Positions 30,601 through 32,839 of a stretch of 32,839 nucleotides of DNA are shown here, in pieces. Origin of the DNA: Saccoglossus kowalevskii (Eukaryota > Hemichordata > Enteropneusta > Harrimaniidae); the NCBI RefSeq assembly GCF_000003605.2, contig NW_003138455.1:1-32839 (forward strand), written 5' to 3'. The notes under the pieces are model-generated. The model was given only the letters and a program-made list of their open reading frames with translations, was not told where the DNA came from and made no database searches. A program made the translations under genes and the position numbers. Position 1 is the stretch's first letter. Each line of letters begins with the position of its first letter.

Positions 30601-30682
30601 AGGCAGCGGTGGGACACGAACCCACGCAATCGAAATGACTGTTGCCTTAAACAAGCGCCTTTGACCGCTCGGCCACGCCACC
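30601..30682 (-). pseudogene. tRNA-Leu(AAG) type-B pseudogene, copy 74
   Basis: T half and anticodon arm match copy 53 (gggacacgaac, gcaatcg, actgttgcc), but the D arm is ordinary type B with A4 to G. Confidence 0.85.
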
Positions 30683-31017
30683 CATAATTACATTTCAAAA
30701 ACGACGCAATTACCCTGAAACACAAGCATTTCATGTGTGTTTTGGTATTTGCCGAGACGACTGAAGTGATATTTTTAACAATGCAAATACCAAAAATTCG
30801 AATACTATTTCCTGGGAATTGTTGACGCTGTAGATACTCACTAAAATGACGTTCACCGGGTTTCATTTCATCATCTAATCAGATTGTATGCATTGCTTAG
30901 TTACTTGCCGTGAATATTTGTTGTATTTCAAAGTGCGACTAAACATGTGCATAACCGTATACACAGAAATTGAATAACGGCAGCTTGAATGACAGTTGTG
31001 CAAAATACTGAACAACC

Positions 31018-31099
31018 TGGCAGCGGTGGGATTCGAACCCACGCCATCAAAATGACTGGTGCCTTAAACCAGCGCCTTAGACCGCTCGGCCACGCTACC
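31018..31099 (-). tRNA. tRNA-Leu: tRNA-Leu(AAG), copy 75
   Basis: One change, in the variable-arm loop (TTCG to TTTG). All stems and boxes are reference. Confidence 0.9.
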
Positions 31100-31434
31100 C
31101 ATAATTTCTTTGCAAAAACGACGCAATTACCCTGAAACTCAAGCATTTCGTGTGTGTTTCGGTATTTACCGAGACGACTGAAGTGATATTTGTAATAATG
31201 CAAATGCCAAAAATGCGAATACTATTTTCTGAGAATTTTTGACACTGTGGTTACTCATTAAAATGTGTTCACCGGGTTTCATTTCATAATCTAATCAGAT
31301 TGTATGAATTGCTTAGTTACTTGCCGTGAATATTTGTTGGATTTCAAAGTGCGACAAAAACATGTGCATAACCGTATACACATAAATTGAATAACGGCAG
31401 CTTGAATGACAGTTGTGCAAAATACTGAACAACC

Positions 31435-31516
31435 TGGCAGCGGTGGGATTCGAACCCACGCCATCGAAATGACTGGTACCTTAAATCAGCGCCTTAGACC
31501 GCTCAGCCACGCTACC
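31435..31516 (-). tRNA. tRNA-Leu: tRNA-Leu(AAG), copy 76, stem mismatch
   Basis: C38 to T as in copy 22, plus G30 to A (A30-C40 mismatch) and C12 to T in the D stem. Probably weak or inactive. Confidence 0.55.
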
Positions 31517-31852
31517 CATAATTACTTTGCAAAAACGACGCAATTACCCTGAAACTCAAGCATTTCGTGTGTGTTTCGGTATTTACCGAGACGACTGAAG
31601 TGATATTTGTAATAATGCAAAGGCCAAAAATGCGAATACTATTTTCTGAGAATTTTTGACGCTGTGGTTACTCATTAAAATGTGTTCGCCGGGTTTCATT
31701 TCATAGTCTAATCAGATTGTTATGCATTGCTTAATTATTTGCCGTGAATATTTGTTGGATTTCAACATGCGAAAGAAACATGTGCATAGTCATAAACACT
31801 GAAATTGTATTATGCCAGCATAAATGACAGTTGTGCAAAATACTCAACAACA

Positions 31853-31934
31853 AGGCAGCGGTGGGATACGAACACACGCCATCGAAATGACTGGTGCCTT
31901 AAACCAGCGCCTTAGACCGCTCGGCCACGCTACC
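31853..31934 (-). pseudogene. Chimeric tRNA-Leu(AAG), copy 77
   Basis: Type-B T half with a further T-stem change (cgaacacacgcc) on a reference 5' half. Confidence 0.8.
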
Positions 31935-32267
31935 CATAATTACTTTGCAAAAACGACGCAATTACCCTGAAACTCAAGCATTTCGTGTGTGTTTCGGTAT
32001 TTACCGAGACGACTGAAGTGATATTTGTAATAATGCAAAAGCCAAAAATGCGAATACTATTTCTGGGAATTTTTGACGCTGTAGTTACTCATTAAATGTG
32101 TTCACCATGTTTCATTTCATCATCTAATCAGATTGTATGCACTGCTTAATTATTTGCCGTGAATATTTGTTGGATTTCAACATGCGAAATAAACATGTGC
32201 ATAGTCGTAAACACTGAAATTGTATTATGCCAGCATAAATGACTGTTCTGCAAAATACTAAACAACA

Positions 32268-32349
32268 TGGCAGCGGTGGTATTCGAACCCACGCCAGCGA
32301 AATGACTGGTGCCTTAAACAAGCGCCTTTGACCGCTCGGCCACGCTACC
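32268..32349 (-). pseudogene. tRNA-Leu(AAG) type-C pseudogene, copy 78
   Basis: G53-A61, T29-C41 and weakened variable arm; same body as copies 42 and 64. Confidence 0.83.
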
Positions 32350-32684
32350 CATAATAACATTGCAAAAACGACACAATTACCCGGAAACACAAGCATTTCA
32401 TGTGTGTTTGGGTATTTACCGAGACGACTGAAGTGATATTTGTAATAATGCAAATGCCGAAAATGCGAATACTATTTTCTGAGAATTTTTGACTCTGTGG
32501 TTACTCATTAAAATGTGTTCACCGGGTTTCATTTCATCATCTAATCAGATTGTATGCATTGCTTAGTTACTTGCCGTGAATATTTGTTTTATTTTAAAGT
32601 GCGACTAAAACATGTGCATAGCCGTATGCACAGAAATTGAATTACGGCAGCTTGAATGACAGTTGTGCAAAATACTAAACAACA

Positions 32685-32766
32685 TGGCAGCGGTGGGATT
32701 CGAACCCACGCCATCGAAATGACTGGTGCCTAAAACCAACGCCTTAGACCGCTCGGCCACGCTACC
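32685..32766 (-). tRNA. tRNA-Leu: tRNA-Leu(TAG), copy 79
   Basis: Anticodon TAG. C27 to T leaves a U27-G43 wobble at the base of the anticodon stem; all else is reference. A plausible working TAG gene. Confidence 0.85.
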
Positions 32767-32839
32767 CATAACTACTTTACTAAAACAAGGCAATTACCCA
32801 GGAACAAAAGCATTTCATGTGTATTTCGGTATTTACCAA
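32767..32839 (-). repeat. Partial leader spacer at right edge
   Basis: Type-D leader of copy 79 (ttactaaaacaaggc, ccaggaacaaaag), cut by the window end. Matches the leader of copy 43. Confidence 0.85.

Larger units (their letters stand above)
28787..30652 (-). repeat. Multi-unit block gamma, right copy
   Basis: Counterpart of 20040-21905, offset 8747 bp at both ends. Copies 70-73 here replace the left block's copies 49-52. Confidence 0.75.
31213..31934 (-). repeat. Two-unit block alpha, fourth occurrence
   Basis: Copies 76 and 77 with the same marker set as 8700-9421, plus extra private changes, so this copy is older or more eroded. Confidence 0.78.
32124..32766 (-). repeat. Two-unit block beta, third occurrence
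   Basis: Copies 78 and 79 repeat 17126-17759 (offset 14998-15007 bp), but without the nine-base loss next to copy 43. The rare leader variant taccaa is shared up to the window edge. Confidence 0.75.
1..32839 (-). repeat. Tandem array of about 418-bp tRNA-Leu units (79 tRNA bodies)
   Basis: Every unit has one tRNA-Leu body on the minus strand followed by a spacer of about 336 bp, always in the same orientation. Start-to-start distances are almost all 416-418 bp. Exceptions are 423 (a 5-bp insertion), 420 and 419 (single insertions), 408 and 406 (8-9 bp losses beside the tRNA 3' flank) and 403 (many single-base losses). The spacers hold no coding gene. What recurs in them is a T-run terminator 12 nt past each tRNA, a second T run about 15 nt upstream of each tRNA, an octamer ATGCAAAT about 100 bp upstream, and a short inverted repeat. 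Both window edges cut a spacer, so the array extends further on both sides. Confidence 0.97.

Noticed and set aside
1-32839. CRISPR-like regular repetition
   Set aside because: Period is 418 bp, the spacers are themselves repeats of one another, and the conserved part folds as a tRNA. No cas genes.
1-32839. tRNA-derived SINE family
   Set aside because: SINEs are dispersed with poly-A or simple-repeat tails and target-site duplications. Here the units are strictly tandem, one orientation, with intact acceptor stems and discriminator A in many copies.
1-32839. Bacterial, phage or organelle tRNA cluster
   Set aside because: Leucine anticodon AAG is a eukaryotic nuclear choice (bacteria normally use GAG), CCA is not encoded, and the T-run terminators and A/B boxes fit polymerase III.

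Overview
The whole window is one head-to-tail tandem array of eukaryotic nuclear tRNA-Leu genes. I find 79 tRNA bodies, all transcribed from the minus strand. Each sits in a repeat unit of about 417-418 bp (range 403-423): an 82-nt tRNA body plus a spacer of about 336 bp. Neither end of the array is inside the window. The left edge (1-155) and right edge (32767-32839) are both partial spacers. No protein-coding gene is supported; the short open frames recur with the repeat period and run through tRNA bodies.

The reference body (for example 3908-3989, minus strand) is a class II, long-variable-arm tRNA. It has the acceptor pair GGTAGCG/CGCTGCC, anticodon arm CTGGT-TTAAGGC-ACCAG (anticodon AAG), a TTCG-capped variable hairpin, T arm GTGGG-TTCGAAT-CCCAC and discriminator A. 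The A34 leucine anticodon, the absence of an encoded CCA, the consensus internal A and B boxes and the T-run terminator all indicate a eukaryotic nuclear genome transcribed by RNA polymerase III. The sequence resembles animal tRNA-Leu genes, but I cannot name the species.

The array is not uniform. Eighteen bodies are identical to the reference and about 26 more are close relatives, some of which carry one damaging change. One base converts some bodies to anticodon TAG (nine copies, best at 17678-17759), so two leucine isoacceptors are interleaved in one array. Thirty-five copies look like pseudogenes. The commonest broken type (B) has discriminator A to T, A58 to T in the T loop/B box, and a T29-C41 mismatch in the anticodon stem. 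A second broken type (C) has C61 to A. Several copies are chimeras whose switch point lies inside the tRNA. Three damaged copies carry foreign-looking anticodons (AAT, ATT, ATT).

Layout: 1-3000 mixes A and B types. 3073-5243 is six consecutive reference copies. 5579-11089 alternates A, B and chimeric copies. 11426-18177 is rich in spacer types C and D and in TAG copies. 18514-21518 is mostly intact AAG. 21854-24421 is the most eroded part and includes a stretch with clustered single-base losses. 24757-28176 alternates again. 28512-30264 is five reference copies in a row. 30601-32839 repeats blocks seen earlier. Blocks of several units recur at offsets of many units (for example 8747 bp), and some adjacent units are near-identical. 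This is the pattern expected of a tandem family evolving by unequal exchange and gene conversion.
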